A stretch of 21,994 nt of DNA, from assembly GCA_003446665.1 (NCBI GenBank), contig DMCT01000004.1, forward strand, positions 1-21,994. Reading direction: 5' to 3'. A program made the position numbers and the translations under genes. Within the stretch, counting starts at the first letter, position 1, and every line of letters begins with the position of its first letter. The stretch is from Synergistaceae bacterium (lineage in GTDB: Bacteria; Synergistota; Synergistia; Synergistales; Thermovirgaceae). Positions 1 through 7,348 of the stretch are shown piece by piece. Under the pieces are notes generated by a model. It had not been told where the DNA came from, did no database searches, and worked only from the letters and a program-made list of their open reading frames with translations.

Positions 1-601
1 AAGCGCTTTTGTTTATGCCTACCTCTCTCAGGATTTCGGCCGCCGCCAGGACTACGGCTGTCGGAGGTCCCGGGCTCCAGGAGCGGTGTGCGCCTCCGTC
101 TTTGGAAAAAAGCCGCGCAAGAACTCTGCCCCGGTACGCCAGGGCTATGCCGTCGGTACCTGTAGGTTCTCCCACGATGCACGCCGACGGGCAGTGCAAA
201 GCCACCCTGTGGCGGGCTCCCCGGGAATCTTTCTCTTCCCCTACGGCGGCGATGAGCGTTACTTTCCATTCGTGTGAAACCTCGACCAGCGCTCCCGCTA
301 CGGCCAGTGCGCAAAGAGGCCCTTTGGCGTCTACTGTTCCCCTGCCGTGCATGGTCCCGTTATCGAGACGAAATTGGGGCCCACCTTGCACGGTGTCGAT
401 GTGTCCCAAAAGGATCAATTCTTTTTGTCCTCTGCCGCGACTAGCGACGACATTTCCCACTTCGTCCCTTTCGACAGTATCCCAACCGAGATCCTTAAGC
501 CTCGTGGCCAGAAGCGTGGTAGCTGCGTCCTCGGAACCGCTCGGACTCGGTGTTTTTACTATTTCTGCTAAAAAACGGATTTCAAAGGTTGTATCACCCA
601 T
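1..601 (-). CDS. lysK: LysK, [LysW]-lysine/ornithine hydrolase (3' end cut by window edge)
   Basis: This is an M20-family zinc carboxypeptidase that would release lysine (or ornithine) from the C-terminal Glu of LysW, the last step of the carrier-protein pathway. The first 200 codons are present. Visible metallopeptidase motifs are LLGHIDTV (zinc ligand His67, Asp69), GRGTVDAKG (bridging Asp91), GEEKDSRGA (general base Glu122 and metal ligand Glu123) and VGEPT (Glu145). The ATG at 601-599 sits inside the end of lysJ, sharing the 8 bases ATGGGTGA, so the two are translationally coupled. The reading frame is open to base 1, and the remaining C-terminal part (family length is about 350 residues) lies outside the window. 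The position after lysW-X-Y-Z-J supports LysK over other M20 peptidases such as ArgE or DapE. Confidence 0.9.
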   Translation of the reverse strand, partial: MGDTTFEIRFLAEIVKTPSPSGSEDAATTLLATRLKDLGWDTVERDEVGNVVASRGRGQKELILLGHIDTVQGGPQFRLDNGTMHGRGTVDAKGPLCALAVAGALVEVSHEWKVTLIAAVGEEKDSRGARHRVALHCPSACIVGEPTGTDGIALAYRGRVLARLFSKDGGAHRSWSPGPPTAVVLAAAEILREVGINKSA

Positions 602-1718
602 GAGTCACCAACACCTCCTCGAATATGGCGACGGCCTTTTCAAAGTGCTTAAATTCCGTTGTAAAAGGAGGTAGAAAACGGACAACGAAGGGACCCGCGG
701 GAAGAGCCAGCAATCCCTTTTCCTGAAGAGACTTGATCACCGGATAAGATTTCACGCGCAATTCGACCCCTACCAAAAGCCCGAGACCACGGACTTCGTT
801 GATCACCGGGCTTTGGATGTCTTTGATAAGTTGCCTGAAGATTGAGCCCAGTGAGTCAGCCAGGGCAGGATAATTGTTTTCCTCAAGCAGCCTGGTGGCG
901 GCGAGCGCCACAGAACATACCAGCGGGTTGCCTCCTGTGGTGGAGCCGTGGCTCATCGGGGGAAAATCTACAAGGTCCTCGCGCCAAAGGATGACGCCGA
1001 CGGGAAGTCCCCCTGCCACACCCTTTGAAAGGCAAACTATATCGGGATCGAGGCCGGTCTTTTCGCTTGCGAGAAAGGCTCCGCATCGACCAAACCCGCT
1101 CTGGATCTCATCGGCGACAAGCAAAGCTCCCGTTTGCCGGCATTGTGCCGTAAGCTGACGGCCGATTTCTTTTCTTATTACATTAACGCCTCCTTCGCCC
1201 TGGACGGGTTCCACGAATACGGCAAGTGTGGTTTCGTCAATAGCGTCGGCGATCTCCTCCGGTTCGAAAAACTCCGCATCAAAAAGGAAAGGTGCAAAAG
1301 GTTTCCGGTATTTGGGATTAAAAGTCAGGCTCAAGGCTCCCGTAGATCGTCCGTGAAAGCTTCTTCGCAAAGCCAGAATTCTCGATCTTTCCGGTCGGTT
1401 CAGTGCGCAAATTTTCAAGGCGCCTTCGATAGCCTCGGTGCCGCTGTTGGTCCAGAAGGCCCTGTAACCTGGAAGGTGAGATACAAGTGCCTCCGTTGCT
1501 GCTTCCCTGAACTCGCAGATAAGTCCGGAACCGGTATTCCACGGCTTCCCGGCTGCCTCTTTGAGTGCCGATACGAGGTCAGGGTTGGAGTGGCCGAACA
1601 GGGAGGCGCCATGACCGGCAAAAAAGTCGATGTATTCTCTCCCGGTTTGGTCGAAAAGAATCGCTCCCCTTCCTCCGGAGACGTTCAAACCGCGATTCCC
1701 GTAGATCTGGCTTTGCAC
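594..1718 (-). CDS. lysJ: LysJ, [LysW]-aminoadipate semialdehyde/glutamate semialdehyde transaminase
   Basis: This is a class-III PLP-dependent aminotransferase of 374 residues that converts the LysW-bound semialdehyde to LysW-lysine (or LysW-ornithine). Family marks are NSGTEAIEGALK (residues 91-102, cofactor phosphate region), the Asp of VADEIQSGFGR (201-211) and the Schiff-base lysine in LSKGVAGGLPVG (Lys232). The start is a GTG at 1718, with GGAGG nine bases upstream. It overlaps the end of lysZ by 34 bases, and its stop overlaps lysK by 8, so the three form a tightly coupled block. By sequence alone it could equally be called ArgD; the LysW/LysX context decides the name. Confidence 0.9.
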   Translation of the reverse strand: MQSQIYGNRGLNVSGGRGAILFDQTGREYIDFFAGHGASLFGHSNPDLVSALKEAAGKPWNTGSGLICEFREAATEALVSHLPGYRAFWTNSGTEAIEGALKICALNRPERSRILALRRSFHGRSTGALSLTFNPKYRKPFAPFLFDAEFFEPEEIADAIDETTLAVFVEPVQGEGGVNVIRKEIGRQLTAQCRQTGALLVADEIQSGFGRCGAFLASEKTGLDPDIVCLSKGVAGGLPVGVILWREDLVDFPPMSHGSTTGGNPLVCSVALAATRLLEENNYPALADSLGSIFRQLIKDIQSPVINEVRGLGLLVGVELRVKSYPVIKSLQEKGLLALPAGPFVVRFLPPFTTEFKHFEKAVAIFEEVLVTHG

Positions 1719-2521
1719 AGCCTGGTCCCTCCTCCTGTTAGTGCCGCGGTAAGTGGGTTGTCTACACGACTGTCGGAGATTATGGAAAGTTCTACGCCTC
1801 CATCGAGAGCCTCCCTGCAGGCGAGAACCTTTCTTTTCATGTTTCCTTGTGCCACTTCCGAAGCGGTCTCGAACTCATCTCCTTCTACCTGCCTGATTAC
1901 CGAATCGGGATCTGAAGGATCCTGCATAAGCCCCGGGACGTTTGAAAGAAGAATCAGTACTTCCGCTCCAACAGCCGAGGCTATGAAAGCGGCGGCCCTG
2001 TCTCCGTCAACGTTGACAGCTTCGAAGGTTTCCAGGTCGGCCGCGAGAGGAGGGATTACCGGCAAAAAGCCCCTTTCGGCAAGATCCAGTATTAATTCAG
2101 TGCGAACGTTTCTTATCGTTCCGCTTCTGTTGCCGCGGAGGATCTTTACCCTGTTTTGTACCTTTTCACGCAGGTATTTTTTTGTTACCGCCTCGATTAT
2201 CCTTTCAGAAACCGGATCGCAGGCGGCTGCGGGAACACCCAATCGGCAAAGGCTGAAGCAGGTTCGAGCCGTAACCGACAGGGCAGCCGATTCGAAAAGA
2301 GACATTTCGACGTCGCCTACGAAACGGCTCCTGTAACCTGATGGGCTTGTTACGTATCGCGGCTCTATCCCTATGCTTCTGCAAAGGAGATCCATAGTGG
2401 CGCTAGCACCATGGACGAGAATCCATCGTTCTCCCTCTTTGAATCGTCCGGCCAGGTCTTTAAGGAGTGGTTGCGGATTGTTTCCCAAGGCCCCGCCTAT
2501 TTTTACTACTCCCTTTATCAT
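1685..2521 (-). CDS. lysZ: LysZ, [LysW]-aminoadipate/glutamate kinase
   Basis: This is an amino-acid kinase (N-acetylglutamate kinase fold) of 278 residues that phosphorylates the side-chain carboxyl of the LysW-bound acceptor. Visible motifs are the N-terminal VKIGGALGNN (residues 6-15, phosphate-binding Lys7 and Gly-rich turn), LVHGAS, the SPSGYRSRFVGD segment near residue 60-70 where ArgB relatives bind the acceptor, NVDGDRAAA in the nucleotide region and LLSNVPGL. The start is ATG 2521, 41 bases after the lysY stop, with an AGGA-type ribosome site slightly far upstream. The 3' end overlaps lysJ. An ArgB acting on free acetylglutamate is the alternative; the LysW operon makes that unlikely. 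Confidence 0.88.
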   Translation of the reverse strand: MIKGVVKIGGALGNNPQPLLKDLAGRFKEGERWILVHGASATMDLLCRSIGIEPRYVTSPSGYRSRFVGDVEMSLFESAALSVTARTCFSLCRLGVPAAACDPVSERIIEAVTKKYLREKVQNRVKILRGNRSGTIRNVRTELILDLAERGFLPVIPPLAADLETFEAVNVDGDRAAAFIASAVGAEVLILLSNVPGLMQDPSDPDSVIRQVEGDEFETASEVAQGNMKRKVLACREALDGGVELSIISDSRVDNPLTAALTGGGTRLCKARSTGIAV

Positions 2522-2562
2522 TTCGTTTCACGTCCTTCCTTTAAATTGGTTTTATTCTCAGG

Positions 2563-3618
2563 TCAGACAGGGTAAACGGGCTGCATGTTGAGTCCTGCGA
2601 CCTCGGGTAAACCAAGCATTAAGTTTGCGGACTGAATCGCTGATCCGGCGGCTCCTTTCATGAGATTGTCCAGCGCGGAAACAACGAGGCAACGTCTTCC
2701 TCCTTCACGAAGGGCGAAGCCGATCTGAACGTTATTGCTCCCTGTAGTCAGTCTTGGGTCCGGGAATCTTTGATGAGCAGGCCTTGCAGGACAAAGATGA
2801 ACGAAAGGTTCGTTGCCGTAGGCGTCGCGATATAAACGCCACAGATCTCTTTCCTTGAGGCTGCTCGAAAGAGTGACTTCAGCGCAAGCCTGTACACCTC
2901 GAACCGTTTCGACCGCCGAAAGGCGCATCGAAAGGGTTTCTTCCCTCAGTGAGAGCTCCTGTGCGACTTCGCCAAGATGCCGATGAGAGAATGGTTCGAC
3001 GATGCGAAGGGCCCTGCTCCGAAAAGGGTGATGGCTGCCGGCAGTTGCCGTAGAGCCTCCTTCAGATGACCCGGCCCTGATGTCCAGGAAAGCCTCCTGA
3101 ATGAGATTCAGTCGGGCAAGGGGATAAAGACACAAGATAGACGCCGCCGCGTTGCATCCGACACCGGAAACAAGGCGTGCCCCAGCGAGCTGCGTCCTGT
3201 GAAGTTCAGGTAACCCGTAGACGGCTTCCCGAAGGAGGTACGGTTGCGAAGGAGATATCCCGTACCAGCGTTCATAAGTTGCCGGATCTTTTAGTCTAAA
3301 ATCCGCCGAAAGATCGACGACAGAAAGACCTCTGTCCAGGAGTTCGCGAACCGTTTCGGCGGACCTCCCGTGAGGCAAGGAGGTAAAAGCGATGTCGGCT
3401 TCCACCGTCCGGGCGTTCTCGGGAGATATAAATGTCGTCTTGGAATAAATATGACGCAAGTGTGGGTGAACGGAGCCGATAGCTGAACCTGACTTGCTCT
3501 GTGAAACCGCCCCGACCAGTTCCAAAGTCGGGTGGCCTGAAATGATGCGAAGAAGTTCTCCTCCTGCCATCCCTCCGGCGCCGTAAACAAGAGCCTTGAA
3601 ACAACTTTGCCTGCTCAC
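2563..3618 (-). CDS. lysY: LysY, [LysW]-aminoadipate/glutamate 6-phosphate reductase
   Basis: This is an ArgC-family NADPH-dependent reductase that turns the acyl phosphate on LysW into the semialdehyde. The Rossmann motif GAGGMAGGELLRI lies at the N terminus, and the catalytic cysteine is in SGVGCNAAAS at about residue 151. SALDNLMKGAAGSA near the C terminus is the usual closing segment of the family. Two GTG starts are possible. GTG 3627 is only two bases from the GAAGGG ribosome site, while GTG 3618 has about 8-11 bases of spacing, so I chose 3618 (351 residues). The gene follows a strong intrinsic terminator behind lysX, so its transcription needs readthrough or a promoter I could not identify. 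Confidence 0.88.
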   Translation of the reverse strand: MSRQSCFKALVYGAGGMAGGELLRIISGHPTLELVGAVSQSKSGSAIGSVHPHLRHIYSKTTFISPENARTVEADIAFTSLPHGRSAETVRELLDRGLSVVDLSADFRLKDPATYERWYGISPSQPYLLREAVYGLPELHRTQLAGARLVSGVGCNAAASILCLYPLARLNLIQEAFLDIRAGSSEGGSTATAGSHHPFRSRALRIVEPFSHRHLGEVAQELSLREETLSMRLSAVETVRGVQACAEVTLSSSLKERDLWRLYRDAYGNEPFVHLCPARPAHQRFPDPRLTTGSNNVQIGFALREGGRRCLVVSALDNLMKGAAGSAIQSANLMLGLPEVAGLNMQPVYPV

Positions 3619-3646
3619 TTTAAACACTTCCCTTCGATATCAGTCG

Positions 3647-3676
3647 AAAAAAAAGCCCGTGGTTTTCCCCACGGGC
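3647..3676 (-). terminator. Intrinsic terminator between lysX and lysY
   Basis: A perfect 8-bp stem GCCCGTGG/CCACGGGC with a 6-base loop is followed on the minus strand by eight T residues (3654-3647). It lies 36 bases after the lysX stop and about 20 bases before the lysY ribosome site, that is, inside the operon. Just upstream is the 10-bp palindrome GGAACGTTCC. Confidence 0.85.
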
Positions 3677-3711
3677 CCGGAACGTTCCTGTCGATCTGAG
3701 GTGCAATCACT

Positions 3712-4629
3712 TTAGTGAAGATTGGTGACCTCCGGGCCTCTGGGGTTAGCTATTTTGCAGGCGGGTTTATTCCCGCCGGTCGTGGAAGGCTTTCGCTTCA
3801 AAAGGCTGGCGCACAACTCAACGACACGCCCAGGTATGTCCTCTCCCGTCGGAGCGATAGAATTGCGGAATTCAGCGCCGTCGTTGATCTCGTTCACCAG
3901 GTAGCCCCCCTTGGTTAAAAAGAGGTCCACGGCAAGGAAATCGCCTTGTATGGCGTCGTAAATCCGCAAAAGAAGACTTCTAAGATCCTCGTGCAGAGGA
4001 TGTTCTGTGGCCGAACCTCCTCGGGCAGTGTTGGTGATCCAGTGGCCGGAGTAGCGCCTTATTGCGCAGACCGGTTCTCCTCCGATAATGAAGGCCCTGA
4101 TATCGAATCCGTCCTTTTCCACCCATTCCTGAATATAAAAAACCTGATGTTGCGGGCCGAGATGCTCCTTGTGTTCCGCTATTGCTTCCGCCGTTTCCGC
4201 GTCTTGTACTTTGGCGAGCAGTCTCCCCCAGCTCCCGGTGGCAGGTTTAAAAACGACCGGATACCCAAGTTCAGCGGCAGCCTGCAGGGCACCTTCACGG
4301 GACAAGGCCACCCTGTAGCGGGGTTGTGGAATGCCGGCTTCCTGGAGAACGCTGCTCGTGGCTACCTTGTCTCCGCAAAGCTCCATTACCCGGGAGGAAT
4401 TAACCGTTCGGAATCCGCTTCTTTCAAGCATTCTTGCTACTGCAAGGTTTTGGTGATGCCCGATGCAGCGACACAGGAAAATGTCCTCGCTGTCCTGAAG
4501 CCCAGGGAAAACGGCGTCTCTCACGTTTTCGATCACGAATGGAAGGGCCCTTTTCCCCGCTGCTTCAGCTAACAGCTTCTCTTCGGTTCTGAGTCTTGTA
4601 AAAAGAAGCCTTATACTGCCGTTACTCAC
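3712..4629 (-). CDS. lysX: LysX, LysW--alpha-aminoadipate (or glutamate) ligase
   Basis: This is an ATP-grasp ligase of the RimK/LysX group, 305 residues, that joins the alpha-amino group of aminoadipate (or glutamate in ArgX enzymes) to the C-terminal Glu of LysW. Visible are GDKVATSSVLQEAGIPQP entering the ATP-grasp domain, GYPVVFKPATGSWGRLLAK (nucleotide-binding lysine and glycine-rich loop), QEWVEKDGFDIRAF, and VNEINDGAEFRNS with the metal-binding Glu/Asn. The start is a GTG at 4629 sharing 8 bases (GTGAGTAA) with the end of lysW, which implies coupled translation of carrier and ligase. The last 25 or so residues after the fold are polar and unusual. Whether it prefers aminoadipate or glutamate cannot be read with certainty; the lysine-type T-box upstream favours aminoadipate. 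Confidence 0.9.
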   Translation of the reverse strand: MSNGSIRLLFTRLRTEEKLLAEAAGKRALPFVIENVRDAVFPGLQDSEDIFLCRCIGHHQNLAVARMLERSGFRTVNSSRVMELCGDKVATSSVLQEAGIPQPRYRVALSREGALQAAAELGYPVVFKPATGSWGRLLAKVQDAETAEAIAEHKEHLGPQHQVFYIQEWVEKDGFDIRAFIIGGEPVCAIRRYSGHWITNTARGGSATEHPLHEDLRSLLLRIYDAIQGDFLAVDLFLTKGGYLVNEINDGAEFRNSIAPTGEDIPGRVVELCASLLKRKPSTTGGNKPACKIANPRGPEVTNLH

Positions 4630-4795
4630 CCCAGTCTTCCTCCACTTCAGGTGCCTCTTCCAACCGCAGGGGATTAAGGCTTAAAACTTCCAGTTCGGTC
4701 CCGCAGTCGGGGCACAAGAGAATTTCCCCTTCCATGGTTCCCTCTGGGATCTGGATGTTGCACTCACAAATCGTGCAAGTGGCGAAAATTTCCAT
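4622..4795 (-). CDS. lysW: LysW, amino-group carrier protein
   Basis: This is an acidic 57-residue carrier protein that holds biosynthetic intermediates by the gamma-carboxyl of its last Glu. It has a small zinc ribbon made of CTICEC (Cys7, Cys10, Cys12) and CPDCG (Cys28, Cys31), then a run of acidic residues ending in the hallmark EDWGE. I chose ATG 4795, which gives the family's usual length and start (MEIFATC), with AAGGAG 11 bases upstream. A longer frame reads upstream but passes through the T-box leader and is not coding. It is the first gene of the operon, immediately behind the T-box terminator. Confidence 0.95.
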   Translation of the reverse strand: MEIFATCTICECNIQIPEGTMEGEILLCPDCGTELEVLSLNPLRLEEAPEVEEDWGE

Positions 4796-4834
4796 TACAA
4801 TCACGACTCCTTTACAAATAGGTTGCAGACATAC

Positions 4835-4867
4835 AAAAAGGCCCGTCCCCCTGAAGGGACGGGCCTT
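4835..4867 (-). terminator. T-box attenuator terminator before lysW
   Basis: A 12-bp perfect stem AAGGCCCGTCCC/GGGACGGGCCTT with a 6-base loop is followed on the minus strand by a run of T. It begins a few bases after the T-box sequence and is the mutually exclusive partner of the antiterminator. Confidence 0.92.
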
Positions 4868-5128
4868 AAAACCCGCGGTACCACCCTTTTTGGATGCCCT
4901 TTCTTGGCATCCCTCTCGAGGCTGTAACGTCGCCTCAAAACGGGAAATCGTACTCCAGGATATAATCCCTTTCCGATCCAACTCACCGGGTTTTGGGCTC
5001 CTTGCGGCCATCCGGAATCCCTTTCAGCCGGTGAGGATTCCTCTCTGGAGGATGTCTTGCCCTGTGGAGCGCCCCGGGTCATCGCCTTTTTCAAGTCTGG
5101 TTCGTACCAAACCGTCATACTGTGTGTT
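4835..5128 (-). promoter_or_regulatory. T-box leader upstream of lysW, probable lysine (AAA) specifier
   Basis: The diagnostic T-box sequence AGGGTGGTACCGCGG is at 4887-4873 on the minus strand. Upstream are the expected parts in order: K-turn bases GATGA (5083-5079), helix CCGGG (5077-5073) pairing with CCCGG (4990-4986), AGAGAG bulge (5046-5041), GGAATCC/GGATTCC distal stem with a GGCTGAAAG loop, then AAA+A (4994-4991) directly before CCCGG-TGAG. That is where a specifier codon and its following purine should be, so it reads as Lys. A GGATGCC/GGCATCC stem precedes the T-box. By family knowledge, uncharged tRNA pairs with specifier and T-box and favours antitermination. The usual AGUA on the 5' side of the specifier loop is not evident, so the codon call is less sure than the T-box call. 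Confidence 0.9.
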
Positions 5129-5134
5129 GAAGGT

Positions 5135-5163
5135 AGTTTATGAACTTTTCTACTTGCTGTCAA
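5135..5163 (-). promoter_or_regulatory. Sigma-70-type promoter of the lysW operon
   Basis: TTGACA (5163-5158) and TAAACT (5140-5135) are separated by exactly 17 bases on the minus strand. The predicted start near 5128 is the 5' end of the T-box leader. Confidence 0.8.
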
Positions 5164-5329
5164 TACATGATTTTTTTCACTGCACTCGCTGTTGTTATAA
5201 GCGGCCAGACCGTTTTTCAAAGAGAAAAGGTTATTTGCAAAGCCGCTGTTCTCCTGTTTAAACTACGCGGAGAGTTTGCCTGTTTTCCCTGAATGAGGGA
5301 ATCGCTTGTCTCCCTGTTGTAAATTTGCT
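5164..5329. other. Intergenic segment between the lysW promoter and the ArsA-linked gene
   Basis: No gene or convincing terminator was found here. A short TTCCCT/AGGGAA hairpin near 5284-5300 has no T-run on either strand. With the T-box leader it makes a gene-free stretch of 4796-5329. Confidence 0.5.
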
Positions 5330-6028
5330 CTACTGTCTTTCGCCTGTTTTTGAGGGATGCGATTTTTCCAATATCTCATTCAGCCATGACCAGACAGGAG
5401 GGAAGATTCGTGCTGTTTCACCTGGTTTGGGGATTAAAAAAACAAAAGCCTTTTCCTGGTCGGGGACGAACGCTATGTGGCGCAGCTCACCAGGTGTGTC
5501 GAGTTTTTTCTTTAACTGAATCAGAGCCTCACGCATCTTCTGGTTTTCGTAGTACAGGGTAAAAGGCTTTCCTCCCCATTCAACGGGTTCGTTTTTTAGC
5601 CTGGGCTTGTTTGTGATTTCGACATTTCTCAGGTTTTCATATCCCTTTTCGATGATATGCGCCTCAGAGATCTTCCCGTGAGCGTCTTTGGCAAAATACA
5701 GCGTAATAAAGAGCCGGTCCCATTTCCTCAAGAAACGGGAGTAAGGGTAATAGAGCAGGGTATGCCGTGCCAGCAGCGTGATAGTCGCGTCGACGCGTCG
5801 GATAAAGGTGTTTTTTTTGGGGATAAGGTTCGCGTGATAGCCTGATTGGCCTCCAATGGTGGTGAAGGTTTGGTCTTTCGGTTTCAAAGTATCGACAAGG
5901 GCATTGAAGGCCGAAAGGTAAATTCGCTTGTTCCGTCTCCCGCCCCAAAAGTACCAAAGGGAGACGAGGACCGAAGCGGCTACGAAAAGGTAGAAAAGGG
6001 GCTGTTGTGTAATCGGTTGAGAATTCAT
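5330..6028 (-). CDS. Uncharacterised protein with one N-terminal membrane segment, linked to ArsA-type ATPase
   Basis: I do not recognise this 232-residue protein. Residues about 11-31 form one hydrophobic segment (LFYLFVAASVLVSLWYFWGG), followed by basic residues (RRNKR) and a soluble domain of about 190 residues rich in aromatic and basic positions. That topology suggests a membrane-anchored cytoplasmic domain. ATG 6028 was chosen because AAAGGG lies about 10 bases upstream; ATG 6037 would be too close to it, and a longer frame would run into the ATPase gene. The start is 38 bases after the stop of the ArsA-type ATPase, and it is the last gene of the cstA operon. A partner or client-recruiting role for the ATPase is only an inference from position. 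Confidence 0.75.
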   Translation of the reverse strand: MNSQPITQQPLFYLFVAASVLVSLWYFWGGRRNKRIYLSAFNALVDTLKPKDQTFTTIGGQSGYHANLIPKKNTFIRRVDATITLLARHTLLYYPYSRFLRKWDRLFITLYFAKDAHGKISEAHIIEKGYENLRNVEITNKPRLKNEPVEWGGKPFTLYYENQKMREALIQLKKKLDTPGELRHIAFVPDQEKAFVFLIPKPGETARIFPPVWSWLNEILEKSHPSKTGERQ

Positions 6029-6066
6029 GATTGACATCCCTTTCGTGATTAGGGCCAAACCCGGTT

Positions 6067-6999
6067 TTACGGGCTTAAACCCAAGGCGTCCGTAATGTCC
6101 GTATCCATGATATAACAAGCTGGAGCATCGTGCCGTAACAAGGGGACCCGTTTTACTGAAGCATTTGGCAGGTCCGTCGTCAGAATTTCTTCAACGCGTT
6201 TAGCTATGTCTTCGTTTTGGTCCTCGACCTTGTTCAAGAAAAGGGTTCGCATGGGCAGCCCCAGCTCTTTTGCGCCCGTTAACAGTCTTTGGGATTCCCT
6301 CAACGAAAGGAAGTCGGGGTTACAGACAAGGGCTATATTGTTGTCTTCCGAAGTAAGGTAAGACAGCACCTTTTCGTAACGGTTTTGCATCTCCTTGAGT
6401 TTGCGCATGACGGTGTCTTCTTCTTCGCTATAGGGCAGCTTTGTCCCCTTTTCGTCGTACTTACCCGTGATCAAATGGATTGTATGCCGCTTGTCCAGAA
6501 TTTCCCTCCTGATCTCGACCAGCCGTTCCAGCCATGCCAATGTGACCTTTGGAAGGGCCAAAATTCTCAAGGTAAGTCCTGTGGGGGGAGTATCTATAAC
6601 AGTATAGTCGAATTTTTTCCCTTCCTCACGAAAAAGGTGTTCCATTGCCACAAGTGCGGCGTATTCCTCGACGCCCGGGGAATACCGGAGTATCTTGAAA
6701 TACTTGTCCATGTTGAAAGCCTTGGTGTAGCTGTATACTTCTTCCAGTACTCCCATGCTGGACTTTAGATATGCTTTTGCCGACTGCTCGAGATCAGTTT
6801 CCTGGAGAAACAGTGACGTCTTCTTGTATCGCCTGATCGCGTGGGAAAGTTTTTCGCCGAAAATATCCCCGAGGTTGTGTGCGGGATCAAAGGACGTGAC
6901 AAGTACTCGTTTGCCTTTTTCGGCAAGTTGCCAACCGGCTGCCGCCGAAAGCGAAGATTTTCCGACCCCGCCTTTTCCTGTGAAGAAAACTGATTTCAT
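6067..6999 (-). CDS. ArsA/Get3-family ATPase
   Basis: This is a single-domain, 310-residue P-loop ATPase of the ArsA/TRC40 group. It has the deviant Walker A GKGGVGKSS (residues 8-16, signature Lys9 and Lys14), switch I SFDPAHNLGDIF (36-47) and switch II VIDTPPTGLTLRIL (134-147). ArsA proteins energise arsenite export and Get3/TRC40 proteins carry tail-anchored membrane proteins. No arsenite pump, no ArsR and no Get3-type CxxC zinc pair are visible, so neither role can be assigned. ATG 6999 has AAGGTG at good spacing; an upstream in-frame start at 7032 would overlap the preceding gene. It sits between a small protein and a membrane-anchored protein in an operon led by cstA, suggesting a role in membrane-protein handling or transporter control (inference). 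Confidence 0.85.
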   Translation of the reverse strand: MKSVFFTGKGGVGKSSLSAAAGWQLAEKGKRVLVTSFDPAHNLGDIFGEKLSHAIRRYKKTSLFLQETDLEQSAKAYLKSSMGVLEEVYSYTKAFNMDKYFKILRYSPGVEEYAALVAMEHLFREEGKKFDYTVIDTPPTGLTLRILALPKVTLAWLERLVEIRREILDKRHTIHLITGKYDEKGTKLPYSEEEDTVMRKLKEMQNRYEKVLSYLTSEDNNIALVCNPDFLSLRESQRLLTGAKELGLPMRTLFLNKVEDQNEDIAKRVEEILTTDLPNASVKRVPLLRHDAPACYIMDTDITDALGLSP

Positions 7000-7018
7000 G
7001 AATTTACACCTTCTTGGC

Positions 7019-7333
7019 CTAGTCGATGTCAAGCAGGCCTATGATTTCGGCCATCGCGTCGGAGGATGCCTTTGCGCGTGCGTTGAGTACCTTTATTTCG
7101 TGCTCCAGGTGCGGCAGGAGTTCTGCCGCAATGAAAGACGGTGGCGAAGGTATTCCGGTAAAAGATCCCATAAGAAGCAGGACGAAAAGGTTCTCCAGCT
7201 CCTTTTCTTCGAACCGGGTAAGCTCAACTGCCTTTTCCCTGTGAGATGCTCCAAAATTGGAAAAGAAGGCAAGGGCTTTTCCCCAAAAAAACCGGAAAAA
7301 GCCCTTGCCCCGCTTGTCTTTCGTTTTCGACAA
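7019..7333 (-). CDS. Uncharacterised 104-residue protein of the cstA-arsA operon
   Basis: This small protein has a basic N terminus (KTKDKRGKGFFRFFWGK), a central moderately hydrophobic stretch (LENLFVLLLMGSF-TGIPSPPSF) and a helical C-terminal half (ELLPHLEHEIKVLNARAKASSDAM). No signal peptide or clear membrane helix was identified. It starts with TTG at 7333 behind AAGGAG, 15 bases after the cstA stop, and ends 19 bases before the ATPase start, so it is almost certainly co-transcribed with both. I do not recognise a family. The position suggests an adaptor between the transporter and the ATPase, but nothing in the sequence proves this. Confidence 0.7.
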   Translation of the reverse strand: MSKTKDKRGKGFFRFFWGKALAFFSNFGASHREKAVELTRFEEKELENLFVLLLMGSFTGIPSPPSFIAAELLPHLEHEIKVLNARAKASSDAMAEIIGLLDID

Positions 7334-7348
7334 GAATAACGGGTCTCC

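Noticed and set aside
1134..2336. Long plus-strand open frame of 400 codons
   Set aside because: It is antisense to lysJ and lysZ, whose motifs and overlaps are clear. It has no recognisable domain or ribosome site.
4796..5011. N-terminal extension of lysW read in frame from upstream
   Set aside because: The extension is translated T-box leader and terminator sequence. LysW of the usual 57 residues starts at ATG 4795.
5284..5300. Hairpin TTCCCT/AGGGAA as a terminator for the cstA operon
   Set aside because: The stem is short and no T-run follows on the minus strand. The end of this operon remains unassigned.
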